Below, in pieces: positions 10,950-24,561 of a DNA stretch of 64,000 bases (its first letter is position 1; each line of letters starts with the position of its first letter). The DNA is from Lysobacter capsici (GTDB lineage: Bacteria; Pseudomonadota; Gammaproteobacteria; Xanthomonadales; Xanthomonadaceae): NCBI RefSeq assembly GCF_018732085.1, contig NZ_CP076103.1, forward strand, positions 3,162,001 to 3,226,000, given 5' to 3'. Position numbers and translations under genes: made by a program. Under the pieces are notes generated by a model. It was given only the letters and a program-made list of their open reading frames with translations. It searched no databases and was not told the DNA's origin.

Positions 10950-11065
10950 TCGTATCTCCATGAAATGCAGGCGTTTTGGCTGAACGAAACCGCGCACGGG
11001 TTCAGCCGGACCGGCCGACAGGCTATGATTCGGCCAGGACGAACCGGCCTCACCGAGGAGCCACC

Positions 11066-11494
11066 ATGTCGATCAACTCCAAGGCCCGCCGCGACGCCAA
11101 GAAGCGCAAAATCGCCAAGGCCCGCAACGCGCCGTTGCCGGGCCCCAGCATCGAACCGCATGCCGAACTGCGCGACGCCCAAGGGCGCTTGCTCGGCGGC
11201 ATCGTGCGCCGCGAAGGCGAATGGACCCTCGGCCTGGGCGGCCGCATCGTCGGCGGCTCCGACAGCGCCGCGCGGGTGCTGGCCCTGCTCGAGCGCGCGG
11301 CCGACCTGCACCGGCGCGACGGCCTGGAGGTCCGCCTGGGCTGCTCGAGCGCGCTGCGCACCGCGGCGAACACCGAGGTCGCCGAACGCGGCATCAGCTT
11401 CGAACAGTTCCAGCTCGAACTGGAAAAAGAACTTGCGATCGATCCCTCGCCGGGCCTGCACGTGGTGCAGCCGATGAGCGAAGTGCGTCACTGA
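11066..11494 (+). CDS. Conserved hypothetical protein
   Basis: A 142-residue soluble protein that I do not recognise. The N-terminus is highly basic (SKARRDAKKRKIAKARN), followed by a small folded-looking region (about 30-90; LRDAQGRLLGGIVRREGEWTLGLGGRIVGG) and a helical C-terminus (SFEQFQLELEKELAIDPS). GAGGAG lies 5 nt upstream of the ATG, a strong ribosome binding site that supports expression. No signal peptide or membrane segment. The basic tail could bind nucleic acid, but this is only a composition-based guess. It stands alone between the cop operon and a FAD oxidoreductase. Confidence 0.8.
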   Translation: MSINSKARRDAKKRKIAKARNAPLPGPSIEPHAELRDAQGRLLGGIVRREGEWTLGLGGRIVGGSDSAARVLALLERAADLHRRDGLEVRLGCSSALRTAANTEVAERGISFEQFQLELEKELAIDPSPGLHVVQPMSEVRH

Positions 11495-11626
11495 ACGCTT
11501 CACCGTAGCGGCCGCATCGCGTCGATTCGATACGCCATCGGCGCCGCGCAATCACCCCGCCGTTACGCCGCGCCGGGTCTGCTAGGGGCATGACCTGCCA
11601 GCCCGTTCTCTCATGCGTTTGATTCC

Positions 11627-12841
11627 GTGGACCTGAAAAGCGGCTATCCCTTCTGGGCGATCCGCAATGGCCTGATGCACGCGTTCCCGCGCCTGGAGCG
11701 CGATCTACGCTGCGAGATCGTGGTGATCGGCGGCGGCATCAGCGGCGCGTTGATCGCCGACGAACTGGCCGCTCACGGCCACGATGTCGCAGTGATCGAG
11801 CAGCGCGACATCGGTTGGGGCAGCACCGCCGCCAGCACCGCGCTGTTGCAGTACGAAATCGACACCCATCTGATCGACTTGTGCAAGCAGTACGGCGAGG
11901 CCGACGGCGCCTTGGCGTATCGAGCTTGCGCGCAAGCGATCGACGATCTGGGCGAAGTCGCCCGCGGCCTGCGCGATGTCGACTTCCGCCGCAGCGCGAG
12001 CCTGTACTACGCCAGCAAGCCCGGCCACATCCCGGTGCTGCGCGAGGAAGCCGCGCTGCGCAGCCGGCACGGCCTGGCGTTGCGCTGGCTGGACGCCGAT
12101 GCGCTCGAATCCGATTACGGTCTGCAGGCGCCCGGCGGCATCCTCAGCGAATGTGCGGCCTCAGTCGATCCCTACCGCATGGCGCAGCGCCTGCTCGCGC
12201 GGCTGCAACGCAACGGCGCCCAGGTATTCGATCGCACCAAGGTGCACAGCATGCGCGCGACCCAGCGCTCAGTGGAACTGCGCACCGAGGATGGCCTGCG
12301 CGTTCAGGCCGATCACGCGGTAATCTGCGCCGGCTACGCCGCGCAGAAGTGGATCGACCAGCGCCTGGCGCGCAACCGCAGCAGTTACGCCTTCGTCACC
12401 GATCCGCTGCACAAGGACGAACTGCAGGCGCTCGACACCACCATGGTGTGGGAATCGGCGCGGCCTTATCTGTACATGCGCAGCACCGGTGACGGCCGGC
12501 TGGTAGTCGGCGGCTGCGACGACGCGATCGACCTGCCGGCGCGGCGCGATCGCCGAGTGGAGTCGAAGGCGCAAGAATTGGTCAAGAAAGTCGGCAAGCG
12601 TTTCGCGCGTCTGCAGTTGAAGCCCGCCTTCGCCTGGGCCGGCACCTTCGCCGAGACCGCCGACGGCCTGCCGTGGTTCGGTCCGCACGAGCAACACGGC
12701 CCGCGCGTGCAGTTCGCGATGGCCTACGGCGGCAACGGCATCACCTACAGCATGATCGGCGCCGGCCTGGTGCGTGCTCGGATCGAGCGCCGCAAGCATC
12801 CGCTGGCGCGGCTGTTTTCCTTCGAACGCAGCGAACGCTGA
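11627..12841 (+). CDS. FAD-dependent oxidoreductase (D-amino-acid-oxidase superfamily)
   Basis: A 404-residue flavoprotein with the dinucleotide-binding motif IVVIGGGISGALIADELAAHG at about 31-51, then VIEQRDIGWGSTAAST, a DAO-family FAD-contact segment, and a C-terminal AYGGNGITYSMIGA flavin-binding end. The GTG start was kept because the N-terminal DLKSGYPFWAIRNGL is typical of this oxidoreductase group and precedes the Rossmann strand; no strong ribosome binding site is visible, and the next Met is residue 17. Substrate unknown: the superfamily oxidises amino acids, amines or glycerol-3-phosphate. Neighbours give no pathway clue. Confidence 0.85.
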   Translation: MDLKSGYPFWAIRNGLMHAFPRLERDLRCEIVVIGGGISGALIADELAAHGHDVAVIEQRDIGWGSTAASTALLQYEIDTHLIDLCKQYGEADGALAYRACAQAIDDLGEVARGLRDVDFRRSASLYYASKPGHIPVLREEAALRSRHGLALRWLDADALESDYGLQAPGGILSECAASVDPYRMAQRLLARLQRNGAQVFDRTKVHSMRATQRSVELRTEDGLRVQADHAVICAGYAAQKWIDQRLARNRSSYAFVTDPLHKDELQALDTTMVWESARPYLYMRSTGDGRLVVGGCDDAIDLPARRDRRVESKAQELVKKVGKRFARLQLKPAFAWAGTFAETADGLPWFGPHEQHGPRVQFAMAYGGNGITYSMIGAGLVRARIERRKHPLARLFSFERSER

Positions 12842-12892
12842 GGCGGCGAGCGTCCGGTTCCGATCGGGCGCGTGGCGTCGTTGCGAGCGCGC

Positions 12893-16945
<4,053 letters not shown>

Positions 16946-16953
16946 CCGTCGAC

Positions 16954-17598
16954 TCAGGACACCAGGCCCATCGAGCGGGCGTAGTCGTAGATCTCCAGAT
17001 CGTTCTTCAGGCCGAGCTTGTTCATCGCATCGGTCTTCTGCCGGCTGATGGTCTGCTTGCTGCGATGCAGTTTGGCGGCGATTTCCGACACCGAGTTGCC
17101 GGCCACGAACAAGCGCAGGACCTCGGTTTCGCGCGGCGACAGCGCCAGGTGTTCCTCGCGTTCGCCGTTGCTTTCCAGCGCGCCGCGCAGCGCTTCGCCG
17201 TAGTACTCGCGGCCCTGCATCACCGAGCGCACCACGTTGGGCAGTTCGGTCGCCGCGGCGGCCTTGTCGAGCAGGCCGCGCACGCCGGCGTCGGCGATCG
17301 CGCGCAGCACCGGCACGTTGCTGATCATGGTCAGCACGATCACCGGCAAATTGGGATAGCGGCGGCGGATCATGCCGATCAGGGTGAGCCCGTCGCCGGC
17401 GCGGCTGCCGGGCATCGAGAAGTCGGTGATCAACAGATCCAGCGGGGTTTCGGCCAACAGGTTCAACAGTTCGTCGGCGTTGGCCGCCTCGGCCACCACC
17501 TTCCAGTCTTCGTTGAGACCCGAAGCGGTTTCGAGCAGGGCGCGCACGCCGGCGCGAACCACGGGATGATCGTCGGATAGGGCGATGCGCAGACTCAT
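16954..17598 (-). CDS. LuxR-type response regulator (BvgA/EvgA-like)
   Basis: A 214-residue transcriptional regulator: receiver domain (1-120) with DDHP (Asp9/10), phospho-acceptor Asp59 in LLITDFSMPG and VLTM Thr; then a LuxR/FixJ helix-turn-helix (about 150-212) with LSPRETEVLRLFVAGNSVSEIAAKLHRSKQTISRQK. It lies 8 bp upstream of the BvgS-like kinase on the same strand, so it is the likely partner of its Hpt domain. The frame extends upstream, but the receiver begins exactly at MSLRIALSDDHP. Targets cannot be deduced from the window. Confidence 0.95.
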   Translation of the reverse strand: MSLRIALSDDHPVVRAGVRALLETASGLNEDWKVVAEAANADELLNLLAETPLDLLITDFSMPGSRAGDGLTLIGMIRRRYPNLPVIVLTMISNVPVLRAIADAGVRGLLDKAAAATELPNVVRSVMQGREYYGEALRGALESNGEREEHLALSPRETEVLRLFVAGNSVSEIAAKLHRSKQTISRQKTDAMNKLGLKNDLEIYDYARSMGLVS

Positions 17599-18290
17599 GC
17601 AAGGCTCACAGTGAATTCTCTTCGAGGGTGACCACCCACCGGATCGGCTGGTTCTGAATTCGAAATCCCGATTCGGGCATTCGAAGTGCCGACTCCGCGG
17701 CGACAGGCGTTGATCCGGTTGGCGCTGGTGACACGATGCTGCGTCCGACGTTCCGCTCTCGCGGTGCTTCGCCTGCACGACGGCCTGGACGGGCGCGGCA
17801 AGGACCGGCGCAGTCTTGGCGCGTTGCGGCCGTGGCGGCTTGCGTTACCGCCTGCCCCAACCTTGGCGGACTTACCTGACTCATCGCAGTGGGCGCATCA
17901 ATCAGGACACCATCCGCAGGCCATTGCGGCACATCGCATATAAGCCGCAGGCATAGGAACGGCAAACAGCGGCGAATCGGGCGGGTATGGCCGGGTCCTG
18001 GAGTCGCCGGGCGGTGGCGGATCAAAGGGGTTAATCGCAGCTAGCGTCGGGATGCGGACATCCGTGGCAACGCACGATCCGAGGGCCGCTGCGGACCTGC
18101 GGCCTGGAGCGAGGAAACTCGCGGCGATACGAGTGCGCCCGGGTTGCAGGCTTGAGTGCGACCGCATTCGACGTGCTGCCAGTGGTGTCCGAGCGCAAAC
18201 GACGGCTAGCGAGATCGCGGGGATCGGCTCAGGCGGGCCGGTCCAGCCTTTTACCGTCAGGTCGGCCGACGGCGCAGTCGCGGCGTCGCG
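17599..18290. other. Gene-poor region upstream of the BvgA-like regulator
   Basis: About 690 bp with no open frame that shows a domain or plausible start signal. It should contain the promoter of the response regulator/kinase pair, since the next gene in that direction is unrelated and has its own terminator at 18290-18325. I see no matches to riboswitch families that I can recognise and no tRNA cloverleaf. Confidence 0.5.
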
Positions 18291-18325
18291 CAAAAAAAAC
18301 GGGCCGCCTGCGCGACCCGTTTCGT
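18290..18325 (-). terminator. Rho-independent terminator after the OmpA-family lipoprotein
   Basis: On the minus strand AACGGG-N12-CCCGTT is followed by a run of eight T (18292-18299 read as A on plus). It lies about 75 bp past the stop of the OmpA-family gene. The stem is short but the T-tract is clear. Confidence 0.75.
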
Positions 18326-18398
18326 TCTACTTCGGCGATGTCGGCTTACCGCGACGGAGCTGCCGTCGGTGGTGGCCGCAGCCCACGCCGCGATTACA

Positions 18399-19133
18399 TC
18401 ACGAGCGCACCGGGACCAGGGTGATCTCGACGCGGCGGTTCTGCGCGCGGCCCGCGTCGGTGTCGTTGCTCGCGATCGGACGGGTCTTGCCGGCGCCGGT
18501 CAGGATGAAACGGTCGCGCACCAGGCCCTTGGACATCAGATAGTTGCCGACGCTCGCCGCGCGCTGCTCGGACAGACGCTGATTGACCGCGTCCGTGCCG
18601 ATGCTGTCGGTGTGGCCGGCGACCTCGACGATGGTCTGGTTGTACTCGGTCAGGGTGCTGGCGACGTTGTCGAGCACGCCGTAGAACTGCGGGTCGAGGT
18701 TGGCGCTGTTGAAGGCGAAGGTGATGTTGCTGGGCATGTTCAGGGTGATGTTGTCGCCCTGGCGGACCACGTCGACGCCGGTGCCGGCCATGCGATCGCG
18801 CAACGCGCGTTCCTGGCGGTCCTGGTAGTTGCCGATCGCACCGCCGGCGAGACCGCCGACGCCGGCGCCGATCAGGGCGCGCTGGCGGCGTTCGGTCGCA
18901 TCGTCGCCGCTGAGCAGGCCGGCCGCGACACCGGCGAGCGCGCCGATCAGGGCGCCCTTCTGGGTGCGGTTCATGCCGCCTTGCTGCTGCGGCTGGTTCT
19001 GGCCCTGCGGGTACTGATTATTCGGATAAGGCTGTTGCTGGCCGCCGTAGTAACCGCCACCGCCGGTAGCGCAGCCGGCGAGCAGCGCGGTCATGGTGGC
19101 GGCCGCGAGCGCGAGCTTGATCTGGGTCTTCAT
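18399..19133 (-). CDS. OmpA-family lipoprotein with glycine-zipper region (YiaD-like)
   Basis: A 244-residue outer-membrane lipoprotein. The signal ends in a lipobox LLAGC (Cys21). A Gln/Pro/Gly-rich linker (about 25-52) is followed by glycine-zipper helices (GALIGALAGVAAGLL and ALIGAGVGGLAGGAIG, about 60-104) and a C-terminal OmpA peptidoglycan-binding domain (about 125-240) with FAFNSANL, AGHTDSIGT and NQRLSEQRAASVGNYL. It probably tethers the outer membrane to peptidoglycan. The start is supported by GAGG 7 nt upstream. It has its own terminator at 18290-18325. Confidence 0.95.
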   Translation of the reverse strand: MKTQIKLALAAATMTALLAGCATGGGGYYGGQQQPYPNNQYPQGQNQPQQQGGMNRTQKGALIGALAGVAAGLLSGDDATERRQRALIGAGVGGLAGGAIGNYQDRQERALRDRMAGTGVDVVRQGDNITLNMPSNITFAFNSANLDPQFYGVLDNVASTLTEYNQTIVEVAGHTDSIGTDAVNQRLSEQRAASVGNYLMSKGLVRDRFILTGAGKTRPIASNDTDAGRAQNRRVEITLVPVRS

Positions 19134-19376
19134 CGGGAAACCTCGTCTGTGTGGCGGATCGCAGACAAGCTAATCACGTCGCCGTGGGGGACGAGTGACG
19201 AGGCCGGTCGCCTGTTCAGGCGACGGCAGGCGTAAATCGTTTTCAGTCGTCGCGGAGGGCGCCGGCAGTGTGCGGGCGCTGGCGACGGACTGGATCGGCA
19301 GCGTCGTGTGTCGCCACGTTCAGTACGCCCTGCCCGCACGGCGACGCGGCGGCGGATCATTCGCCGAGCTCGGGCC

Positions 19377-19399
19377 GGCGACGCCGCCCCGGCGTCGCC
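19377..19399 (-). terminator. GC hairpin after the acyltransferase gene
   Basis: GGCGACGCCG (19377-19386) and CGGCGTCGCC (19390-19399) form a perfect 10-bp stem with a 3-nt loop, 27 bp beyond the acyltransferase stop. No T-run, so it is a candidate only. Confidence 0.45.
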
Positions 19400-19425
19400 G
19401 ATTGCCGCGAACGCCGCTGCAAGCC

Positions 19426-20895
19426 TCAGGCGATCAACGCATCCGCGGCATCGGCGTCGAGGGTCACGTCCCAGTTGCCCATCAGCGCCAGGTACAGCAG
19501 CTTGTCGAACTCGGCGCCGAAGCGGCTGATGACTTCGTCCGGATCCGGGATCAGCTTGCCGTCGGCGATCAGGCCGAAGTGGACCCGGCCGTTGTAGCTC
19601 AGGATCGAGATGCCCACGCCGATCGAGCCGGTCTGCGGCACCCAGAACATCATCTCGTCCAGACGGCTGCCGGCCATATACAGCGGCTGCTGCGGACCGG
19701 GCACGTTGGTCGCCACGGCCGTGGCCTTGCGGCTGAACAATTCCAGCGCCAGCCCCTGGACCTGCGCCGGTGCCATGCCGAGTGCCGCAAGAAGTCCAAA
19801 TGAAACAATGGCTTGTCTTGAATTCTTGAGATTATTCATGCACTCGGCAACGCGTTCCACGCGCCGGATCGGGTTGGCCTCGCCCACCGGCAGATCCAGG
19901 AACACCAGCCCGAAGTGATTGCCGAGTTTGCGTGCGTGCTCCAGCGGCCGCAGGTTGACCGGCACGGTGGCGCGCAAGGTCAGGCCGTCGACGTTGTCGC
20001 CGCGCTCGATCATGTAGCTGCGCAACGCGCCCGCCGCGGTCGCCATCAGCACGTCGTTGACCGTGCAGTCGCAGGCGCGCCCGACCGCCTTGACCTCTTC
20101 CAGGTCGAGCGGTTCGGCCCAGGCGACGCGCTTGGACACGCCCAGCTTGCCGCGCAGCATCGACGGCGGGTCGTCCGACAACGACAGCGCCTGCAGCAAC
20201 TCGCGCGCGATCTCGCCGCCCTCCTTGGCCAGCATCGTCGCCAGGGTCGGGTCGCGGTACATCTCCATGCCCTTTTCGAGCGCGCGGCTGCCGAGCTTCA
20301 TGTAGCGATCGACCGCGCCGACGCGGCGGGCCACATCGGCGCCGTCCTGTTTGAGCCAGGCATGGGCCAGGTCGCTGCCCTTGGCCGGCTGCGCGGTGGT
20401 ATCGGTCAGCGACAGCAGCACCTGGACCAGGGCGATGCCGTCGGCGTAGCTGTGGTGGATGCGCGCGACCAGCGCCGAACCGCCGTTGTAGCGTTCGACC
20501 AGGTGGAATTGCCAAAGCGGCCGGCTGCCGTCGAGCGGGCTCGACGCGAGCTGGCTGGCGAAACGTTCCAGCGCGCGCTTGCCGCCGCGGCCGGGCAGCG
20601 CGGTGTGCTGGACATGCCAGTCCAGGTCCAGGTCTTCGTCGGTCTGCCAGTACGCACCGGCCGCGGTGTCCACGGCCTTCTGGCGGAACCGCGAATAGGC
20701 CAGGAAGCGCTGCTTGACGACGCGCTTGAGCGCATCGAGCGACAACGGCTCGGCGAACATCAGCACGCCGGTGATCATCATCGGATTGGTCGGACGTTCC
20801 ATCCGCAGCCAGGCCGTATCGACCCGCGACATCGCTTCGCGGCGCGCGCGCTTGCGCGATGGTGCTTCCGAACCGGCGTTTTCTGCAGTGGCCAT
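19426..20895 (-). CDS. WS/DGAT/MGAT-family O-acyltransferase
   Basis: Family members esterify fatty alcohols or diacylglycerol with acyl-CoA to make wax esters or triacylglycerol. The 489-residue protein has the catalytic HHxxxDG motif as IHHSYADG at about residue 142-149, and the C-terminal WS/DGAT domain with TATAAG-like MATAAGALRSYM, VPVNLRPLE, and NVPGPQQPLYMAG followed by GVGISILSYNG. The ATG at 20895 was preferred over a TTG four codons upstream because GGGAGGG sits directly before it. Whether it really makes storage lipid is unknown: no other lipid-storage gene is nearby. A GATTCCCG-type repeat separates it from the photolyase. Confidence 0.9.
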   Translation of the reverse strand: MATAENAGSEAPSRKRARREAMSRVDTAWLRMERPTNPMMITGVLMFAEPLSLDALKRVVKQRFLAYSRFRQKAVDTAAGAYWQTDEDLDLDWHVQHTALPGRGGKRALERFASQLASSPLDGSRPLWQFHLVERYNGGSALVARIHHSYADGIALVQVLLSLTDTTAQPAKGSDLAHAWLKQDGADVARRVGAVDRYMKLGSRALEKGMEMYRDPTLATMLAKEGGEIARELLQALSLSDDPPSMLRGKLGVSKRVAWAEPLDLEEVKAVGRACDCTVNDVLMATAAGALRSYMIERGDNVDGLTLRATVPVNLRPLEHARKLGNHFGLVFLDLPVGEANPIRRVERVAECMNNLKNSRQAIVSFGLLAALGMAPAQVQGLALELFSRKATAVATNVPGPQQPLYMAGSRLDEMMFWVPQTGSIGVGISILSYNGRVHFGLIADGKLIPDPDEVISRFGAEFDKLLYLALMGNWDVTLDADAADALIA

Positions 20896-20956
20896 GCGCC
20901 CTCCCAAGCGAGTCCAGCGAGTGAATCACGCGCTTGTGAGCGACGTCAACGCGGGG

Positions 20957-21054
20957 AGCCGGGAATCGGGAATGGAGAATCGGGAATCGGTCAAAGCGCG
21001 ACGTTGGCTCTTGTTGTTCCGATTCCCGATTCCCCATTCCCGATTCCCGCTCCC
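20957..21054. repeat. GATTCCCG/CGGGAATC repeat cluster
   Basis: Tandem short units GGGAATCGGGAATGGAGAATCGGGAATCGG are followed, after about 30 bp, by the inverted counterpart GATTCCCGATTCCC..ATTCCCGATTCCCG, so the block can fold into a large imperfect stem-loop. The same word recurs at 25700-25836 and 54240-54282. It separates the acyltransferase and photolyase genes and touches the photolyase stop. Confidence 0.75.
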
Positions 21055-22485
21055 TCACTCGCGCATCTTGCGATACGCCGCCAACGCCCCATCGCGCCCC
21101 GCCGCCAGATCGACCAGCGGTTGCGGCGGGTAGTCGGGGGCCACGCGTTGCAAGGTGCGCGGTTCGCGCCACGGCGCGTGTCGCAGCGGCGCGGGCAACG
21201 GCGCCAGTTCCGGCACCCAGCGGGCGATGTACTCGCCGTCGGGATCGAACTTTTCGGCCTGGGTCACCGGGTTGAACACGCGGAAGTACGGCGCGGCGTC
21301 CGCGCCGGTGCCGGCCACCCACTGCCAGCCCAGGGTGTTGCTGGCGAGGTCGGCGTCGACCAGGGTGTCCCAGAACCAGCGCGCGCCATGGCGCCAGTGA
21401 TAGCGCAGGTGCTTGGTCAGGTAGCTGGCGACGATCATGCGCACGCGGTTGTGCATCCAGCCGGTGGCCCACAGCTCGCGCAGGCCGGCGTCGACGATCG
21501 GCACGCCGGTGCGGCCCTGCTGCCAGGCCTCGAGCTTCGGCTCGGACACCTTCGCCCAATCGAAATCGATGAAGCGCGGGTTGAAGTTCTGTTCCGGCGT
21601 GTCCGGAAAATGGTGCAGCAGGTGGTGGGCGAATTCGCGCCAGCCCAGTTCGCGCACCGCCGAGTCGACGTCGCCGGCATTGGCCGCGGTGCGGTGCTGG
21701 CGCAGCACCGCGGCCGCGCGCCACGGCGCGATCTCGCCGAAGTGCAGGTGCGGCGACAAGCGCGAGGTGCCGACCCGGTCGGGCCGGTCGCGTTGTTCGC
21801 CGTAGCCGCGCAATGCGCCATCGACGAAGACCTCGAGCGCGGCGTGCGCGCCGTCTTCGCCGGGCGTCCAGTGGTCCCAGAAGCCGTCGGCCCAATCGCG
21901 CCGCGGCGACAAGCGCAGCGCCGTCAGCGGCACGCCCTCGGGCCCTTCGCGGGTGTTCGGCAGCGAGGCCGGTGGCTCCCACAGCGGTTCGTCCTTCCAG
22001 TTCGCCAGTGCGCTGCGCCAGAACGGGGTGAACACCTTGAACGGTCCGCCCTGCTTGGTGCGCAGGGTCCACGGTTCGAACATCAACGCGCTGTTGAAGC
22101 TTTCGACCTCCAGGTCCATGCGTCGCAGCGCCTGCTTGATCCTGGTGTCGCGTTTTTCGATGTAGGGCTCGTAGCGCCGATTCCAGAACACCGCCTTGGC
22201 ATCGGTCGCCAGCACCAGCGATTGCAGCGTGGCCAGGCTCGGGCCGAAGAAACGGCGCAGGTGCGAGCCGCGTTTGCGCAGGTCGCGATCGAGCGCGTCG
22301 AGCGAGCGATGCCGCCAGGCGTCGGACGCCGCGCCGGGGCGCCAGCTGCCGTGTTCGTCGGGCGCATGGATGTAGATCGGGACCGGGATGTAGCCCGCGT
22401 CGAGCGCGGCGCGCAGGGCCGGGTTGTCGGCCAGGCGCAGGTCGTTGCGGAACCAGACCAAGGCGATGGCGTTGGTATCGGGCAT
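21055..22485 (-). CDS. phrB: Deoxyribodipyrimidine photolyase, class I
   Basis: Repairs cyclobutane pyrimidine dimers using blue light. The 476-residue protein has the N-terminal antenna-chromophore domain beginning ALVWFRNDLRLADNPAL, and the C-terminal FAD-binding domain with TSRLSPHLHFGEIAP, MHNRVRMIVASYLTKHL and the Trp-rich segment DTLVDADLASNTLGWQWVAG that contributes the electron-transfer chain. The FNPVTQAEKFDPDGEYIARW end is typical of CPD photolyases rather than cryptochromes. Start at the first Met before the alpha/beta domain. Confidence 0.95.
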   Translation of the reverse strand: MPDTNAIALVWFRNDLRLADNPALRAALDAGYIPVPIYIHAPDEHGSWRPGAASDAWRHRSLDALDRDLRKRGSHLRRFFGPSLATLQSLVLATDAKAVFWNRRYEPYIEKRDTRIKQALRRMDLEVESFNSALMFEPWTLRTKQGGPFKVFTPFWRSALANWKDEPLWEPPASLPNTREGPEGVPLTALRLSPRRDWADGFWDHWTPGEDGAHAALEVFVDGALRGYGEQRDRPDRVGTSRLSPHLHFGEIAPWRAAAVLRQHRTAANAGDVDSAVRELGWREFAHHLLHHFPDTPEQNFNPRFIDFDWAKVSEPKLEAWQQGRTGVPIVDAGLRELWATGWMHNRVRMIVASYLTKHLRYHWRHGARWFWDTLVDADLASNTLGWQWVAGTGADAAPYFRVFNPVTQAEKFDPDGEYIARWVPELAPLPAPLRHAPWREPRTLQRVAPDYPPQPLVDLAAGRDGALAAYRKMRE

Positions 22486-22620
22486 CGCGACGACCGTGAC
22501 GGAAGAGACCGGCAGTATGCCGTGTCGTCGGCGGGCATGGTCGGATCGCGCTGCCGCGACCTGCGGCGCCGTCCGGGCCGTCCACGAATGCCGTCGCCCT
22601 CCTCCACCCCGCTCCGCCGA

Positions 22621-22647
22621 CCCCTCTCCCCGCGAAAGGGAGAGGGG
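22621..22647. repeat. CCCCTCTCCC hairpin after the subtilase gene
   Basis: CCCCTCTCCC and GGGAGAGGGG form a perfect 10-bp stem around CGCGAAA, 22 bp past the subtilase stop (minus strand). A near-identical element, CCCTCTCCCG-CGGG-CGGGAGAGGG, lies between rpsR and rplI (37267-37290). Likely a dispersed palindrome that may also stop or stabilise transcripts. Confidence 0.6.
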
Positions 22648-22668
22648 CCTGAAGCTTCGACCCTGGGT

Positions 22669-24312
22669 TTACTGCGACTGCAGCTCGGCGATCGCGGCCG
22701 GGATCCGCACCAGCCCCCAGCCGGTGTTGTTGTCGCGGCCGGCCGCGTCGATGTCGAGCGCGGTGGTTTCCAGCGCCTCGAGCACCTGCTGCGCGGTCGC
22801 GGTCGGCTTGCTGCTCCATACCACCGCGGCCGCGCCGGCCACGTGCGGGGTCGCCATCGAGGTGCCGCTCTTGTTCTCGTAGGCGACGTTGCTGACCGAC
22901 GGGGTGGCGTCGACGGTGGCGGTCTGTCCGGCCAGGCTGGCGATGATGGTCTCGCCGTCGGCCTTGCTGATGCCGACCGCCGGCAAGGTGCTGGTCACCG
23001 GCTGCGGCGGCGTGGCGGTGTTGAAGAACGCGGCCAGCAAGGGGCCGTCGACGTTGTTGTAGACGACCATGGCCAGGCCGCCGCCGCTTTTGACCCGGGT
23101 GACCTTGTCGTTGAAGGTGTTGGTGCCGCGCTGGCACAGCACGACCTTGTTGCGCCAGCTCGTCGAGGAAGCCGTGCACAGACCGCCGTTGACCCAGCCG
23201 GCGCTGGCGGTGGTCTGCTTGGAACCGGCGATCGGATTGGCGGCGAACTGGCTGTTGCCGATGAGCAGCGGATCGTTGGCCAGCGGCGTGGTGCTGAAGG
23301 TGTCCACGCCCGGGCCGGACAGTTCGACCTCGGCATTGAACTGCGAGAAGCTGGCCTTGACGTTGTTCTGGTCGACCGCGGCCACCGACACCACGCTCGG
23401 GTAGGACGCCGGATAGCTCAAGCTCGCGTTGCCGTCGTTGCCGGCCGCGGCGATGCTCAGCACGCCGTTGTTGGCCAGGGTCTGGAACGCGTTGCGTTCG
23501 GTGGTGGAGCTGTTCGCGCCGCCCAGGCTCATGTTGATGACCTTGGCGCCGGCGCTGGCGCAGCGCTGCGCCGCGTCGACCAGGGTCGAGCTGTAGGTCC
23601 ACGAGCACTGGCCGTGGCCGCTGCCGTTGAAGCCGTTGCTGCCGAAGATCTTGATGATGTGCAGCGACACCTTGCCCGGGCTGACGCCGACCACGCCGGT
23701 GGTGTTGTTGGCCGCGGCGATGGTGCCGGCGACATGGGTGCCGTGGCCGCAGGTGTCGGTGTTCCAGCCGGTCGGGTAACCGGTCAGCGCGACGCCGGCG
23801 AAATCCTCGTGGGTGGAGTTGATGCCCGAGTCGATCACGCAGACCTTGATGCCGGCGCCGGTCGCCGCGCCGGCGTCGATCGTGCCGTCGCGATTGGCGT
23901 CCCACGCATCGCGCGCCTGGACCTGGTCGATGCCGTAGGGAACGCTCTGCGCCATCGGGTAGCGCGGGTAGTCGATCTCGACCGACTCGACCTCGGGATT
24001 GGCGCGCAAGGCCTTGATCGCATCGGCCGACGGCAGGGTCAGCACCGCGGCGTTGAGCTTGTCGAACTGGAAGTTCACCGTCGCATCGCCGGCCTTCAAC
24101 GCGGCCAGCTTGCCGCGCAATGCGCTGACCCGCTGCTGCAGGCTCAGCGGCACCGCGCCCGCGCTCTTGCCCGGCGTGCCGGCGGCGGCGGTGGGCTTGA
24201 ACTTGACCCACACGCGGTTCGGATTGGGCTGTTCCTGCGCCATCGAGGCCGCCGACGACACCATCGCGGCCAGACCCAGGCCCAGTGCGCATACCAACTT
24301 GCTCTGCTTCAT
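22669..24312 (-). CDS. Secreted S8 subtilisin-like serine protease with PA-domain insertion
   Basis: Extracellular protease of 547 residues. Signal peptide MKQSKLVCALGLGLAAMVSSAASMAQ; a propeptide-like region to about residue 120 (RVWVKFKPTAAAGTPGK to VESVEIDYP); then the peptidase S8 fold with catalytic Asp (VCVIDSGINSTHEDF, about 159), His (CGHGTHVAGT, about 189) and Ser (SGTSMATPHVAGA, about 481). Between His and Ser is a PA (protease-associated) insertion with KVVLCQRGTNTFNDKV and VKSGGGLAMVVYNN. The protein ends soon after the peptidase domain, with no C-terminal P-domain or PPC. Start chosen at the signal peptide, with GGGGG upstream. Confidence 0.95.
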   Translation of the reverse strand: MKQSKLVCALGLGLAAMVSSAASMAQEQPNPNRVWVKFKPTAAAGTPGKSAGAVPLSLQQRVSALRGKLAALKAGDATVNFQFDKLNAAVLTLPSADAIKALRANPEVESVEIDYPRYPMAQSVPYGIDQVQARDAWDANRDGTIDAGAATGAGIKVCVIDSGINSTHEDFAGVALTGYPTGWNTDTCGHGTHVAGTIAAANNTTGVVGVSPGKVSLHIIKIFGSNGFNGSGHGQCSWTYSSTLVDAAQRCASAGAKVINMSLGGANSSTTERNAFQTLANNGVLSIAAAGNDGNASLSYPASYPSVVSVAAVDQNNVKASFSQFNAEVELSGPGVDTFSTTPLANDPLLIGNSQFAANPIAGSKQTTASAGWVNGGLCTASSTSWRNKVVLCQRGTNTFNDKVTRVKSGGGLAMVVYNNVDGPLLAAFFNTATPPQPVTSTLPAVGISKADGETIIASLAGQTATVDATPSVSNVAYENKSGTSMATPHVAGAAAVVWSSKPTATAQQVLEALETTALDIDAAGRDNNTGWGLVRIPAAIAELQSQ

Positions 24313-24561
24313 CGATCCCCCTGCTTGCAACCATGGGCCGGACTCCGGGCGGAGCGGCCGCCGGCGCGCAATGCGCGCCCGACATGGGTGCAAACGGGTC
24401 GACGACTGAGCATCCCTACCCGGAAACCGGCTTTTCGGACGAGTCCGAGCAAGCCGAGACACAAAAAATGGACGTGATCCACAGAAAACGCAGCCGATGT
24501 ACTGGCGCAGACCGGGACTGGTTCGATGCGGGCCGCACGGCGACGGCGCGCCGTTCCAGGC

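Noticed and set aside
17599..18290. A c-di-GMP or other riboswitch before the BvgA-like regulator
   Set aside because: Some short stems exist, but none of the conserved core words of known classes could be matched.
19915..24477. A 1520-codon open frame on the plus strand
   Set aside because: It is antisense to the acyltransferase, photolyase and subtilase genes, is rich in Arg/Gly/Ala/Val shadow composition, and shows no domain. High-GC DNA produces such long empty frames.
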